The translations under genes and the position numbers were made by a program. From positions 8,767,767-8,831,766 of the forward strand of contig CP099849.1 of NCBI GenBank assembly GCA_030062745.1: a stretch of DNA of 64,000 nt. The letters run 5' to 3'. Under the pieces are notes generated by a model that saw only the letters and a list, made by a program, of their open reading frames with translations, ran no database searches and was not told the DNA's origin. Source of the DNA: Capitulum mitella (lineage: Eukaryota > Arthropoda > Thecostraca > Pollicipedomorpha > Pollicipedidae). This document shows positions 14,100-27,000 of this stretch, in pieces. How positions within the stretch are numbered: the first letter of the stretch is position 1; each line of letters opens with the position of its first letter.

Positions 14100-14847
14100 C
14101 GTAAGCTTGCGAAATCGGCCCCACGGCAGTCTCGCCGGCGGCTCGCGCTCTCGGCGTCGTCCGTCCCCTCTGCCGGCTCCATTTCCAGCCGGCGGCCGGG
14201 ACTGGCGGGCAGTCGCCGATTCGAGACGGGCTCCCGTCTCCAGACGCCCCACCTCCCTGCTAGCCAGACCGGTCATCCAGGCCGTCCAATCCCATTGTTA
14301 GACACAATGGCGGGGGCGGAGCCAGCCAACAAGACAAAAGCCCATTGGATTACAGCTTTGTTCCTGGCGGAATCGATAAGAATTGCCGTAGCCGCGGGCG
14401 CCGACGGGCGGTAAGGGCGCCGCCGCGGCGTCACTGCGCGGTAAAATGAGCCTCCGCCGCCGGCGTCGCCGTCTGATTCTGCCAAAGTGGCGCCGGCAGC
14501 TGCGGAGGCGGCCGCAGACGGCTCGCTGCTTCCCTAGAGACGCGTCTAGGGCCCTGGCGTGACCCCGACTCCCGGCGCGTCGGCCCCACTGAGACTCGGA
14601 GGGTCTCGCTGCTGACGTCGCGGCGTCCGGTTCTCGAGCGGTCCCTGAAGCCTGCCACCGCGTCCACGGACGTCATCCCGCGTCTGAGCAGCAGGAAGCC
14701 GCAGGGGCCGATCACCCCTGCCTGCCGACCGCCGCGGCCAGCGTCAGCCGTTCTGCACCTGAGCTGCGAATTACCGGTCGCCAGACGGCCGAGACCGCCG
14801 GCGGCTCCGGCAGCTCGGCGGGGTTTGCGGCCTTCCGGCCGGACGCC
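14100..14847 (+). promoter_or_regulatory. GC-rich promoter and 5' UTR region of the SoxB gene
   Basis: This is a CpG-rich block immediately upstream of the Sox start codon. It contains a CCAAT box at 14286-14290, an inverted CCAAT (ATTGG) at 14344-14348, and a GC box (GGGGGCGGA) at about 14312-14320. Between the first CCAAT and the GC box lies a 7-bp inverted pair of Sox-type sites, CCATTGT at 14292-14298 and ACAATGG at 14304-14310. No convincing TATA box was seen. The transcription start is not determined, and an upstream non-coding exon cannot be excluded. Confidence 0.45.
14292..14310. promoter_or_regulatory. Inverted pair of Sox-type binding sites
   Basis: CCATTGT, five bases, then ACAATGG: perfect 7-bp arms. 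The left site read on the minus strand is AACAATGG, a full match to the Sox consensus WWCAAWG; the right site, CACAATGG, differs at one flank base. Its position about 540 bp upstream of a Sox start codon suggests autoregulation. This is inference only. Confidence 0.35.
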
Positions 14848-15047
14848 ATGGAGGGCGGCACGGCCGACAGCCACATCAAGCGGCCGATGAACGCCTTCAT
14901 GGTCTGGTCGCGCGGCCAGCGGCGCAAGATGTCGCAGGACAACCCCCGCATGCACAACTCGGAGATCTCGAAGCGGCTCGGCGCCGAATGGAAGTTACTG
15001 ACGGAGGACGAGAAGCGACCGTTCATCGACGAGGCCAAGCGGCTCAG
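14848..15047 (+). CDS. SoxB2: SoxB exon 1: start codon and most of the HMG box
   Basis: Encodes residues 1-66 plus two bases of Arg67. It ends CTCAG/GTGAGA. The reading frame is open upstream of the ATG for at least 25 codons, but the Kozak match and the family's short N-termini favour this start. Confidence 0.92.
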
Positions 15048-18000
15048 GTGAGAACGGTCCCAGGCGGTTTATTGGCCGTGTCGGAGACGCAGACTCGTTT
15101 TAAGCTGGATCATTCAGTACTTGACGGGTGTTATGAGCACCCATGGTAATGTTCGCTTTCTTTACTTCACGGTTCAAAAACATCCTTAGAAAAATACCAC
15201 GAGCGAAAGCACCACTCCCGTGATCATTATGAGCAAATGTTGCAAGCTAGCGCATTGCAAATGCGAGTCCAAATAGTTTAAGAACAGCGTTACCTGAAAA
15301 ACGGACATTCCGGCCGGAATTTCATGATTCGGTACCCAATGGTTGCGAAGTTTTAAGCCTACAGAAAACGTTAGGGCTGGGTCGAGCCTGGCCGCTTAGC
15401 TTGTTTTGTTCCGACAAATGAATTAAGACACCTGGCATATGGCCTTGCTGGCAAATGAAAAAACATTCCGGCCACAGCGTCGAATGGGAGTAACGAGCTT
15501 CCAATCGTCGCTTGGGTTCCAGTATTTCTATTAACGTTACTGCTGCAATTCAGCTATTGCCCTCGCTGTTTTCTAGTTTTCCACCAGCTTGCCATGGCAT
15601 TGGATGATCCTGATGATCCAATCACAAATCAACGGTTGAACGTTAGTTACATCTACCCGATTACTGAGTGCCGGAGGACATGTGACTGGCGCTAAATTGG
15701 GAGGCCAACGGCAAAGCAGGCTCCTCCTCGCCGTGACGCTGCCCGTCTCGGCCATGCTTGGGCCGGATTGATGGTTGCTGCGAGCCTCTGAGTCTTTGTA
15801 GACGGTGAGGTACCCAAAAATGACAAGTGAATAACGTGACTGTATCAGTTCATACCCTAAGTAGGGCGTCGGCAGATCACTTTTGTGCCCAGGACAAGTT
15901 CCAAGGCAGTGAATGGAATGATGGCGACTCAGAATGGCTCTGGTCGTACCAGCTTCACTCGTGATGGAGAGTGTTTGCTGGGCACTTTCGGTGCTCAGCA
16001 GCGTAGACTTCTTCATTGCTCTCCAGTAATATTTTCATAATTCGAGCTGCGTTTCGCACGACTTTGTTGCAGCCTTTTTTACCGGAGGTCGAGATACGTC
16101 GATGGCTGCACAGATTCCTCAAGTTATCTTTTTGTTGGAACAGCAGATAATAAATATTTGCTCTTCTGAGTGTTGACTTAAGCGCTCCATTCATACACTT
16201 CAAATGCTATGTGGACGTCCTATAAGCATTTCCGTGGCTGCCATCACTCTCGCGCTAGCCCAGTATTAGCAGATTATCGTTTGTATGCATTCGGTTATCC
16301 TGGCGATTTTTTTACCTGGACCTTAATATGTGTTTCTTTCATTTTGCTGGTACATTTTGTCCCATGCCGACCGGCCGAACCAGAAAGCCTTGCGTCCAAC
16401 CCGTTAGCGCCGGGGTTCCCTCTGAAGAAGACGGTGTTTTTTGGTGACTTGTACCAAATTTATGTCGACACGAAAAATGTTGATATAAATTTGCTGGCTC
16501 AAATGCCTTGGAATGAACAGGTTCGAGTTTATTTGCGTCAAGTTGTAATCGGTAGTCGTACAGAGCGTTATGTCTCAAAACCTTGCACTTACAGAGGTTG
16601 AAAGAGGGACGCAGCCAGAATTTTCTTAAGGGGTGAGGGGAGCTCAGTGTGAACTGAAACCATACGACAACCGCCCGCTGGGAAGACGATGTGCAATGGT
16701 TTCTACAAAAAATGAGGGCCAAAGGGGAGCCGGGCCATCCAGCCCCCCCCCCCCTCCCGGCTGCGCCGGTGGTTGAAAGCGATTTCCCACGACTTTCCCT
16801 TGTCCTATTGGGCCGTGTCCTACTTACAGCTGTTGCGTGGCGTCGTGCCGCAACAGCGAGCGAGTGCCGGCCAACCAACACTTGCGTCCATTGGCCGTCG
16901 CGAGCCCGTGTAATGTGACATCCGCAGATGACTGCAAAGTGCAGTTTTTGTCAGTTACGTTTTGTGGAACGTCTACATATTTTTTTAGAAAATGAGCATT
17001 GAGATTGTCATCAGCAACATTTTTCCTACCAGCCAGTTTTATTAATGGAAAGAGGACCAAAGTGGAGCACTCCGTTTAACCCCGCGACGCTGCATTGTTT
17101 TCAGACTATCTCTGTTGGCCTCAACGTTATTCAAGGTTCCTACGCCAAAGAAGTACCGCTTTGCACTTCTACACTAAAATACCGGTCATTTTATTCAGAG
17201 AAACGATTTCAGCACAAGTCCGTTGGAAATACGGGTCTTGTGGGTTTTTGTAATCGGATCAAGATAGTTTCCTGTGGATTAGTGCATGCATGGACGCAGA
17301 AACGGAGGGGGTAGGCCAAGTCCCGCCCACTTTTTGGAAATTTGACAGTAATCTTATGGGGAAAAACGTCTCTGCCTCCCCCCCACTCCCAATTTTTATG
17401 GATGCTCCTACTATGCTGAGAATATGGAATTAAAGCCATTGAACTCTGCTCTTTCCGTTTCCGGAATACTGTCGGACATACGATAAAAGTATTAAGGTTT
17501 CGAGAAAGAAGCATTTATCGCACAGAGCGACGATGAACAATGAACAAACGTTGCAAAGACATATTCCTTGGCAATCGCTCTATTCCCAGCCTAGTGTTTG
17601 AACAATGATTTGGAGCACGAGAGCGGCAGATAACGCTGCATCATGAGGCGGTGCACTCACCACTCCAACTCACTCGTTCGACGGAAGTGGCCAGATTGAT
17701 GTCTGCTGTACCAAGGACGGAGTCACAGTACATTAGCGCTCGACGGGCAGGAGGGATTTTCACTCGCACCGATGACGGGGGGTGGGTGGGAGGCACCCCC
17801 TCCCCTCCCTCGCCATTTGACCCCTAAATGAGCTATTGCTACGGGTCAAAGAGCAATCGATAGCGGTGTGCCCAAAAAATCCAACGGTACCACGTTTGAC
17901 TATGCCAGGTCAGCCAGTGACCTCCCTAGTCAGTTCAACCTTTCTGCTTGGAAACTATAATCTGGTTTTCCGAAGAAAACGACACATTGTAAGTCAAATA

Positions 18001-21000
18001 GGCCTACATTGGTCTCCTTTATCACCGTTGGCCTTGTTTGACATTGCAAAGGTCATTGGCCTATCCTAAGTGACTTGTTTGCACATAGACTATCATTCTG
18101 ACCGATTTCATGGCCATTTTCTGCCGTTTATGCATACCTATTGCTGTAAAACAGTGAAATACAGAAATTTAGCACAAAAATCGCCCTGCAGGCCGTCCGT
18201 TATGACGTCATAGCTCGATGAACTGAGATGACCTGAAGTCATTTTTTCAAAACACGTGCAATGAATGTATCATCGTAAGGCTGCGTCTGACAGGCGGTTT
18301 TTGCAGTCTGAAATGCTTTCGTTCGCGGTAAGGTGAGCGCAGGACGGGGTTGCAGTGGAAATAAACCTCTCAGTGTGTTTAGCAACACCCGCAGTCTGGG
18401 CGGTATGTTAGCACCACCACATTCCAGACATAGCTGGGGCAGCAGTATCCGCTGTGCTCTGCACGTCGTAGGGACTTTCTATGCTGTCGTAGAACTAATG
18501 TTGCGACAGTTACGCATTATAAGCATAGTAATCAGGTTGTCCTCTTTTCGGTCGAAGCCTGCACCATGTTTGGAATTCTCTTAGTGTTTGGTACAACGGA
18601 GACTCAGTCGCAATGCAGACATCATTTAGGACGCAACAGCAACAGCGGTTAGACGTTTTCGGCGTAAACACATAGCTTTTAAGTCACCTGCATAGCACTC
18701 AAGTCGCTTCAGGTCACTTTACATGCAGCGCCATGTAAGACTAAAAATAAACTGTCCTGATCTGACGAAGCGTCCGGCCCTCTGCCCCACGGTGAGGCAC
18801 TGCATGTTGTGCTATGATGACTCGGGATGTAGCCGCCTGTTTTGGTGTGGGAAGGTAGATTTACATCTAATTTCGTGACCAGAAAGTGCAGAAAGCATCA
18901 TCGCAGGTGAGGGTCATGTGCTTTCAGAAAACCCGGCAAACTATTGTATTTTGGAAACGTAAATTCACGTCTGATTTTGTAATCGTGAGATTCTGCGGAA
19001 AGCATCGCTGTAAGTTAACGCCGTGTTCTGTCGGAGAAAAGTAAGCTTTAACGCGGGACAGAAAGGGTAAAATCTTGATGTATATTTTGTACCGATCAGG
19101 GACGGATCCAGGATTTGCCAGGAAGGGATTTCTTACGGGTGCCAAAGCGAATTGTGGGGCGCCAAAATCGCGCCGAAAGGAAGTCGAAATCGGACCGGAA
19201 GAGCCCTAAAAGCGCCAGACTTCATCGCAATAACGCTTAAATCACGCGACTCGTCCAGTTGTACGTGTCAGGCGGCGTTTATTGTGGGGCCTTATTTTGA
19301 AGAATAAGGTGGCATGACACGTCACCGGGGTACCCTCTGTCTTAGGCACGCCTTTGAATGGCAGGGGCCCAAATTCAATCACAGGGGTTGTTCCATCACA
19401 TGCCTTCTTGGCACCACAGCAGCGCCTTTTGAACGACAGGCCACCCATAGTCCATTACGTGGGTGCCTGTTTGATGTCAACGGGCACCTTTTGAACGCAA
19501 GCACAACCATACTCTATCGCAGGGGCGTCTTCTTAACCCTATTCCCGGCAGGGGGGCTGAATCCGCCCCCTCGGGTTTTTGTTTACCAATTCCAGGCTTT
19601 TTAACGCAGCTTCACAAAACTTGGAGACTTTTCCTAGCTATTCTTTCTACGCGCTGTAACAAAATTTCAAAATTCTACTTTGCTCAGGAGCGGAGCCAGG
19701 CAACGTTTTTGGGAGGCACCTCAGGCAATTTTTGGCCTTGTTGAGGGTAAAAGGAAAATGTCTGCCAAAAACAGAGTTTTTAAGGATAGAACTTAAAACT
19801 TTATATGGATTTATAGCTTAATAGTTGGACAATGTGCACACAAAATTTCGTTTATCTAAGATCACTTAACAAGGTCAGGTCAAGGTCAAAAATCAAAATT
19901 TGTTTTTTTGCAATAATCTCGGCGCCGTTCTTTCAAATGCCAAACCCGGAATATATATTACGTAAAAGGGTGTCCTCTACTTGTGTACCAAGTTTCAGCT
20001 TGATATCAGGTCAGGTCACGGAGCTATGACCTAAAATGTCAGTGCGCGTACACTATATCGCAATAGCCATAAAATGAAATTTTTGAAATAGAGTGAATTC
20101 AAATGATTGAAAACGTTTACAGATAATATTAAATGCACACAAGATCATTCCAAGTGACCCCAAGGTCACTGGAGGTCATTTAAGGCCAAAGGCCGCAAGT
20201 TGATTTGAAGAACGTGTGACCATGACAGTTCCCCTTTTTCCTGGCACCGCCTATGCTGACATTATACAAACATTGTGATGCGATTTTTACTTCTTTAGCA
20301 TAACATGACTAGCAGAAGCCAAAAAAGCGTCTTTGCCTTCTTTGTTCATTCAGTTGTTAGAAAACTAATCCTCCTGTTTTTGAAACCCTGTGAACGCCCA
20401 TGAATTTTCTCAAAATTTCAGATTTGCGGACCCATGATAAAAGCCCTATCCATCATCTCTCGATTCATGCCAGTTTCATTGAAATCGGTCCAGAGGAGTT
20501 ATAAGAAGGCCAAAAGTACCCCATTTTGACATTTTTGCCCCCCTGTGTTCACAAATTTCAAAATTTTGATTTTTTTTTATAAAAATGTAGTTGACATCAC
20601 GGCAAATCGATTGCCGTTTGTTGCGATGAAATCGGACAAGTAGTTCTCGAGATCTCAGGGGGGGGGGCGAATCCGCCCCCCCTGCCGGGAATCGACCATA
20701 CCGTCTAGCCGTCCGGGAAAAGGGTTAATGTCGCAGAGACGCCTTTTGATGGGCAGGTTAATCATAAACCATCACAGGGCTGCCCTCTTGCTACCACATG
20801 GACCCTTGGAACGACAGGGAACCCATACTTTGTCTCAGGGGCGCATCCTGGGGGTCACATGGCCTCTTATTAACCACCAGGGCATTCATACACCATTGCA
20901 AGGGCGTCTTCTTGGTGTCACAGGGGCGCGATTTAAATAACGGGGCGCCCATACAGGGGTGCTCTCCTGGTGTCATAGAGGCGCCATTTGAACGGCAGGG

Positions 21001-24000
21001 GCACATATATTACAATATGGATACCTTTTCAATGTCACCGGGGTGCCCTTTCAAGTCATATGGAACCATGATAAATCACAGAGGCGCCTGCGTGTGACAC
21101 GAGCGTCATGCGAACAAGAAGATCATCAATGCGCTATAACGTCGGCGCCTCGTCGATGTCAGCTGGGCACCCTTTTAAAGGCGTCATGCCCCGCTGGAGA
21201 CGCATCATCACATCATCATCACAGGGCGCCCCTTCAACGCCAGGGCGGCCATGCACCCACGGCTGGAGAACTGTGTTGAAAATTGGTATGGCAAAGGTAA
21301 GCCTAGTCAGTCCCATGTACTCAGTACTCCTCTCCCCCATTATCTTCTCACCAAGCTTCAGCCACTTTATCTTCGATTTTGGTAAAAATGACTTTGACGA
21401 AACTTCCGTTTTCGGCAGTTACAGATTCACATCGCAGCACTGTGTGAACCAGCATTGAAGTGTGCAGTGAACGAAACGGTACACGTTGCACTGGACTGGA
21501 TTGCTCTGTTATGGCAATTGCTCCATAATCTGCATGTTTCTGCTTTGTAATGTATTTTTAGTTCTGTACTCCATGATTTTGCAAAAAAAGCAAAATGTTG
21601 GGTGTGGATGGTTCCATGCCGAGCCCAGTTTTGGAAAAACTTTCTTAAGTTGGTGTTTAAACACCTTTTTAAGTTCTTTAAAGTTGGTGTAGCATGCTAA
21701 ATTAACTTTTGAAGTTGGTGTGGAGGAGGCCATACCCGGCCCAACACATCCACCAAGGAATACACCAGCACAGGAGTGCCCCTGTGTCCTCTGTGACCTG
21801 TTTGTGTCACATAACGCTGTCTTAACGGCAGCTTTTTAAGAAAGGGACGCACATGACCTATATTATGGCCCCCTCCTCGATGATGCAAAAGCTTCTTTTT
21901 AATGTAAGGGCGTCCGTGATCCTACCACAAGGGTGAACAGTGTCACATGTGCTCTCTCTAACTACAAGGTGCCTTTGTATTCACGGACAACATTCGTCCG
22001 TGAATGGCAATCCATGCTCTAACTCGCCTTCGACGACTAACGGTTTAATATTTGGCGGCCCTTTCCCTCGTTTGTCGGGTAAGGTAAGGGCGCCAAAATG
22101 CCGAGAGGGAAATACTTTGCTCTCCCTTCGAAGTGGGGGACGGCCGTCCCGCTCGTACCCCCTCTGGATCCGTCCCTGGCACCGATCACCACCCCATTAC
22201 ATTCGTCTGCATTACATTCGACGGTGCCTGCCTTCTTCATGAACCGAAGCTGTGGAGGATGCAAACAAGTTAAACGCGGTCGGACGGGTTTCAATTTTCT
22301 CCATAAGAAAGCAGCAGGGAGGTGCTGTGATTGACTCCCAGTGATATTTCTTTGCTCGGCTGGCGGTACGTATCCCCAAATCACTGGGGGCAAATTCCCC
22401 ATCCCGTTATCCTTTCGACCATAACGTTTAGAACATCAAAAGCCATCGGCTTCATACATTTAGGATTCGCACTTCAACGCTGCAGGTATTTTTTGGGCAA
22501 TACTTTGGCAGACTGGGTCATTAAATGTGACTCCTGAGGTGGCCGCATAAATGCATGACAGATGCCTGTTGCATGATCGAAAGCAGTCCCCTGGCTCCGG
22601 ATGTAGACGGCAAAGAGTTTTTGTACCTGGGAGAGGCAAAAACCATTTTAATCAGATTTTCTCCTCTCACTTCTTCATCAGTCTTAATGCTAAAACTAGG
22701 TATTTATTAAAGGAAGATGCCAAATCGCCCCCCGCCTCCCCCCCCCCGCTTCTCTCTTTCCGCCTCCGCCGTTCCTGTTTCTGTAGATAGCCGTAGGGGA
22801 AATTGTATCAGTAAGTGGACAACGGTGAACCACCCCAGTACTTCCTACCATTAAATCCTTGTCCTTGAGAAACGGCGTGACTTGTTTCAAACGAATCCCG
22901 CGCTTAACTCTGACTTTGTCCTGACCCCTGTAAGTGATTGCACTGATTTTTGAGAGCCTCTTGAAGCTCAATGGTTGTTCGCATTCCTTTTACGTTATCT
23001 GAAATCTATCTCAAGCCACTTTGATGCTTTCGAGAGGTGCATCTGATGAACGGCATGTTTTGCACCCACCTGCGCTTTGAATCACCCGCCGCAGGGATGA
23101 TGAATCAAGAGGGAGGGCCTGGATGTGGGGTAGGACACAGCCAAAGCTGAGCTGTTCTATTCGATTATTCTATACTGTTCGACCCGAAACAGAAATAGTC
23201 ACGGAGTGACGCAGAGGACTGCGGCGTGGTCCTCATGGCACCTGAAGGATCCCGTGGTGCGTGTGGTTTGGCGAGCGGCAAAGTTACTCTGGACTTGAAT
23301 CCAATTAGACGTCGGGTTCGGCGTCTGCATGAGCTCTCCTCGATATGCTATCGTGCATGGTTCCAGTTAGCTTTGCTTTCCGTGGTCCCGGTGGCATCCA
23401 GCAGTCTGGGATCAAGCGATAAAAAATGTGAGAGAAAAAGCGTTGGTCTGGCACGACCCAAGTTCTTTTTCATTATATTGTAAAACGTCTTATCATGCTC
23501 TGAAAGGTCCCGTTGTGTCGTCTATCGAACATCAATAGGAGATAGGGCGACGACGGTCAAGCGGGGATTTTCTGTCAGATATCCGTAATTAAGCGGCATG
23601 GTGTCTCCGTGAATTTTATCTCGTTCAAACGTTTTAAGTTATGTACGATCATGCCGCAAATGAAACCTCTCATCATTACTGATTTAGGTCAAAGATGTCG
23701 ACTTAGAGACAGATTCATGTTTTTCGTTCCTATGCTTCGCAGAATTTTGCGCTTGAAAAGAAATTCTGGACTCCGACACCAAGAAAAAAAACAAAGTTCC
23801 AACCTAGGATCGAACACCCACCCAACATTTATGCCGACATGGGTGTCTATGGAGCTATTTGAGAAAGAAAGCATCCATGAAATAGGATGGAAAATTTGAA
23901 TAGCCAACATAGTCGCAATGCCGACTGGGTTTTGATCTCTGATGTTCTTATGGTATGGGCCATGATGCACTGAAAACCTTTTTTAACGCAGGCATGATTC

Positions 24001-27000
24001 CTCGCTGCCGTCATCAACAGTCAGTCACACGGCCAACATATTTGTTGTGCTAGGACAACCTGAAACAGGTGACGACGATGTCCAGTTCTCTGTTAAGAAG
24101 ACTCAGCTGCGCAGAACGTTGCCAAATCTTGGCTAAAAGCTGGCTCAGTTGCAACCCATGGAACTGTCCTGATTGGTGTCTACTTACAGCAATCCGGACA
24201 GCGCGGAAGGGCCCAAATCGCTTGCAGATAGGAAATTTAGGTAAGTTACACTAAGCCATCAAAGACACTTTAAAAAACGTTAAGCTGTGTGTCTGCTTAT
24301 GAGACCTAATGGTGCAGCTTTCCAAATATAAATATTGATATATAGTTACGACAATGAGAGCAGATGGCAAGTCCTGGGTTTACTCAGGGACCGTGGCCTA
24401 TTTTGCCCTCCCACTGAATCTGGCCCTCCTCTAAGATCTGCCTTGTCTTTTGCAAATTCGTGACGCAGTTGCACGTGGCGCTTCAAAACAAATACGCTGC
24501 GGTGTCGGACAATACGTCCTCGTCTGTCCTGGGACAAGCATCGATGATCGTTGCGCCCGTCAGTCCGCTAAAACGCAGCAGAAGGATACCGGCAGTTCAT
24601 ACTAGCTTCCACATCGAACGCGGTGGCGTCCAGCTATCTTGGATACTTTAAAGGATGTTAAAAAAGAGAATGAAACTTTTGAATTGATTGACATAGCAGA
24701 ACAGCCAAGAATCGGTGCTTGAATGTCATTGAGGGCATGAGCCAGAGTATATCACGGCGGGACATGGGGAACACACGAGAAACAAGATAACAAGAGATTA
24801 CAGTACGGTACAGGAGAGAGGACCACCGGAACGTTCACTGCAGAAATGATGAGAAAGTGTTTGTTCACGGAACCCTATCTTGGAAACAAAGCAGGGAATG
24901 TAAAGTGGTGGCAGTACACGCCGCGGAAGCAGCTCTGGTCCCTTCAATTTAGAAAATCCCTCAAGCGTTACCTATGAACAGATGACTTCAAAACGGACAT
25001 TGCCCCTACACAAACCGAACGTTTTCCCTGGTTCTGGAAAGAAAACGGAACGAGGACTGTACTTCATTTCCAACACGTTTGAACGCCAGTACTACACTCT
25101 TCGACATCTGGAGTACCAGACAGGGGAGAGCGATGTGAGTTGTGTCATGGGGAGCTAGTAGCAGGGCGATTTGTGTTTAATCCAAGCGACGGATGGCACT
25201 CACGACACGTTCTACTGGCGCGGAACAGTGTCCTCTCCCTTTCGGTGTATTTTTAGGCATTGCCCGCGTACGCGTACGTCTTAGGGTGGGCTCGTAACAT
25301 ATGTTTTTTTGCATATTGTTCCAAACTTTTTTAGCCGACGAAAATGTGTGTTAAAGTCATGATGTAACCAGACTAGACGGAGTGCTATGCTGTGCGACGA
25401 AGCAACATACCTGCCACATATACTGCAAAAAGACCAGGTCTGCTTGCAACGTGTGAAAGGGTGGTGTGAACTTCTTTCCAAGATGGTGGGTCGTTGTGTG
25501 TTGCATCAGTTGTGCCTAGGATATGGTGTATCAGTAATATAACTCTACCCACCCACCTATATATTTTTAAAACCTTTCTTCTTCTCTAAGACGTACCCAT
25601 AATTTACCAAAGGGCAGGGGCAACCTTTCAGGGGGCGACCCACAACGAAGAGATGGAAAAGAGGTCCATTCAACAGTCATTTGCCGAGAAATGGATCCGT
25701 GCTCTGCAAATCCATTAGAATTGTAGCTGAAGGATGAGCGCAGGTATGGGACTCAAGCCCTATCCTCAATACTTGGGACATGAGGGAGCTCAGAATAAAA
25801 ACTGGCCCAACTCTCCGCACTTTCCCCTATCCTTGGGATCCAAATAGAAACTTTGCCTCCTCTTGGCTGAAAATCTGATACGTCTTGATTTCCGATTTTA
25901 AACAGTGATTTGATGCTGTTCCCGGAATTTTATTTCACTATGCAGTACGAAGGGGAAACTCGTGGCTGTCTTTTCCCTACGAAGCCATCAGGAATGCACC
26001 CTTAGGGTACATAAACCAGGGGCGTCAATTTCTGTAAATGACTGGGTGAGCCCGACAACCTAATCTCTCCCCAAATGAGGGTTTCTCAATGGATTTAGCC
26101 CACTTTATTTTGATTAATGGAAATTTTTTAGTCTTTGGTTACTATTTTTCCCATAAAAATTGCATATATCCCATGTATAAAGGTATTTAGGTAATTATAT
26201 ATATAAAAGATGGAAAGATAGATAGATACATCACTTTGTGCCTTGTTATATACTTTCTGCCTATCTTTTATTTATTGCGGACGTTTCTTTCATTATTTTC
26301 GCCAGTTCCCTTTAAAACTGGCAGGAAATATTGGAGGGGCCCAAATCGACATTGGGTGGGCCAGGACCCCCTCGAAAGAACACAAATCGACACCCCTGAC
26401 ATAAGCTATGAGGGCGACTCATGACTGATCAACGACCAAAATCGTAGTCATCGTCGTAGTGCACCGACGACCATAGGCGCAAATGATTATTTACAGGTTA
26501 CATTTACAGTTTATGTTTACAGTCACAAATAATTACTTACATTTATCATAACAGGGGCAAAACACAGACAAAATATAACTGAAACGCTAAGGCATTATAT
26601 CTGTTCATTATACCGGGACTTCAGTCACCGTTGAACTAGCCCGCAATGCGTGCTGTCATTATGTCGTTTACACTTCGCCTTCGATTGACATCTGTTTACT
26701 AAGCGTTATTTGAGGCAGAGAAACTTGTTATGATATAGCTACACAAACATGACATCTGGCTCTGATTTTGTTTGACTTGTTTATCGGCGAAGCCGAGATG
26801 AAATGTATGGGGTAAGGCATTGGTGAGATTGTTCTTTGAAATGGCACATAAAGAGCGTGCTTCAAAAGTTGCTTCACGATAGTGATACAGTGCTGCCTGT
26901 AAAGATGAATGTGTTATGATGGAAATGCTCGGCTAACTGCACTGTTGCCAGGTTTTTGTGTAGGTAAATGTTATTGTACAGGAGTCCTCAATAGCGACGT

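Noticed and set aside
14431..14955. 174-codon antisense ORF over the Sox promoter and exon 1
   Set aside because: GC-rich antisense shadow with no recognisable domain; the sense strand carries the HMG box.
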